Positions 5,776 through 6,100 of a DNA stretch of 6,100 bases are shown in pieces. Every line of letters starts with the position of its first letter. The stretch's first letter is position 1. The notes beneath the pieces were generated by a model. It saw only the letters and a program-made list of their open reading frames with translations, was not told where the DNA came from and ran no database searches. The DNA is taken from NCBI GenBank assembly GCA_012518765.1, contig JAAYRN010000220.1, positions 1 to 6,100 on the forward strand, in the 5' to 3' direction. The DNA is from Bacteroidales bacterium. GTDB lineage: Bacteria; Bacteroidota; Bacteroidia; Bacteroidales; WCHB1-69. Position numbers and translations under genes: made by a program.

Positions 5776-6100
5776 ATGAAAAGATTAAAAATTATTGTAA
5801 TAACTTTATTTACAGTTACAGTAGGAATAGGGACGTTTTTAAGTTGTGAAAAGGAGAGTAAAGAACCTGATAACAAATCAATTCAGAAAAACAAAGGACA
5901 AAATGAAATTGCTTCAAAAAAACATCTAAACTCAATCAATTTTTATCCTTTTGTTATTGTAACAGAAGAAGAGAAGTGTTTTTTAGATGATCCTGTATCA
6001 ATTGATGAGTTTGATGAATTTGATTTTATTGGACAAGTAATGGCACACCCAAGTTGTTTTTTTGTGGTACATATAAACGATAATTCTATGCTACAAAAAG
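5776..6100 (+). CDS. putative lipoprotein of unknown function (3' end outside window)
   Basis: An ATG at 5776 opens a frame of 108 codons that runs off the window end without a stop. The start has an A-rich leader (AAAAAACAAGAAAA) and lies 55 bp after the TPR gene. The N-terminus MKRLKIIVITLFTVTVG leads into TFLSC, a good lipobox with Cys24 as the lipidated residue. EKESKE follows the cysteine; such acidic residues resemble surface-export signals described for Bacteroidota lipoproteins, which is inference here. Residues ~28-50 are a polar, Lys/Asn/Gln-rich linker. A folded part seems to begin near INFYPFVIVTEEEK (54-67), followed by an acidic SIDEFDEFDFIG stretch (75-86) and a hydrophobic CFFVVHI strand (94-100). 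No family is recognised. Together with the two preceding genes it forms a run of exported proteins. Confidence 0.72.
   Translation, partial: MKRLKIIVITLFTVTVGIGTFLSCEKESKEPDNKSIQKNKGQNEIASKKHLNSINFYPFVIVTEEEKCFLDDPVSIDEFDEFDFIGQVMAHPSCFFVVHINDNSMLQK

Noticed and set aside
1..6100. CRISPR array, tRNA, rRNA, IS element or attachment site
   Set aside because: No regularly spaced direct repeats, cloverleaf with CCA-type end, rRNA-like stretch, transposase motif or terminal inverted repeats were seen on reading both strands.

Overview
The window looks like chromosomal DNA of a low-GC member of the Bacteroidota. The signs are: A-rich, Shine-Dalgarno-poor leaders directly before the ATG codons; a TAnnTTTG-type promoter element; lipoprotein signals ending in Ser-Cys with acidic residues after the cysteine; an exported protein with an Ala-Gln cleavage context; and a cell-wall hydrolase tail with two LysM modules of the kind common in that phylum. 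The sequence does not allow a genus to be named. All convincing genes lie on the + strand.

Layout: (1) 1-370 is the 3' end of a gene whose start is outside the window. It encodes a two-LysM tail, most likely of a glucosaminidase-type peptidoglycan hydrolase. (2) 371-512 is a 142-bp intergenic region with a 12-base A tract, a small hairpin, a weak promoter-like element and a perfect 12-bp palindrome just before the next gene. (3) 513-4108 is a two-gene electron-transfer operon with an 11-bp gap: an ETF:quinone oxidoreductase (FAD domain plus C-terminal 4Fe-4S domain) and a single polypeptide that joins both subunits of electron transfer flavoprotein in the order EtfB-EtfA. (4) 4109-4367 is a 259-bp gap with a perfect 10-bp inverted repeat and a good TATATTTG promoter element. 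(5) 4368-6100 is a tightly spaced set of three exported proteins: a thioredoxin-like lipoprotein with a CGSC motif, a small TPR protein, and a lipoprotein cut off by the window end. No conserved pathway is recognisable for these three.

How the genes work together: the fused ETF should take electrons from a dehydrogenase encoded elsewhere (or from NADH) and hand them to the ETF:quinone oxidoreductase, which reduces the membrane quinone pool (probably menaquinone in this phylum). The four functions of a FixABCX-type set are thus packed into two proteins. The EtfB half carries a DGDTA motif that resembles NADH-using, electron-bifurcating ETFs more than mitochondrial-type ETFs. This makes the partner and the electron route the most interesting open question in the window.

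Base composition changes sharply at about 4109. Sample 60-base rows in the ETF operon have 27-28 G+C (1261-1320, 2461-2520), while rows in the downstream block have 14 (4621-4680, 5281-5340). The downstream block is therefore probably lineage-specific or accessory.
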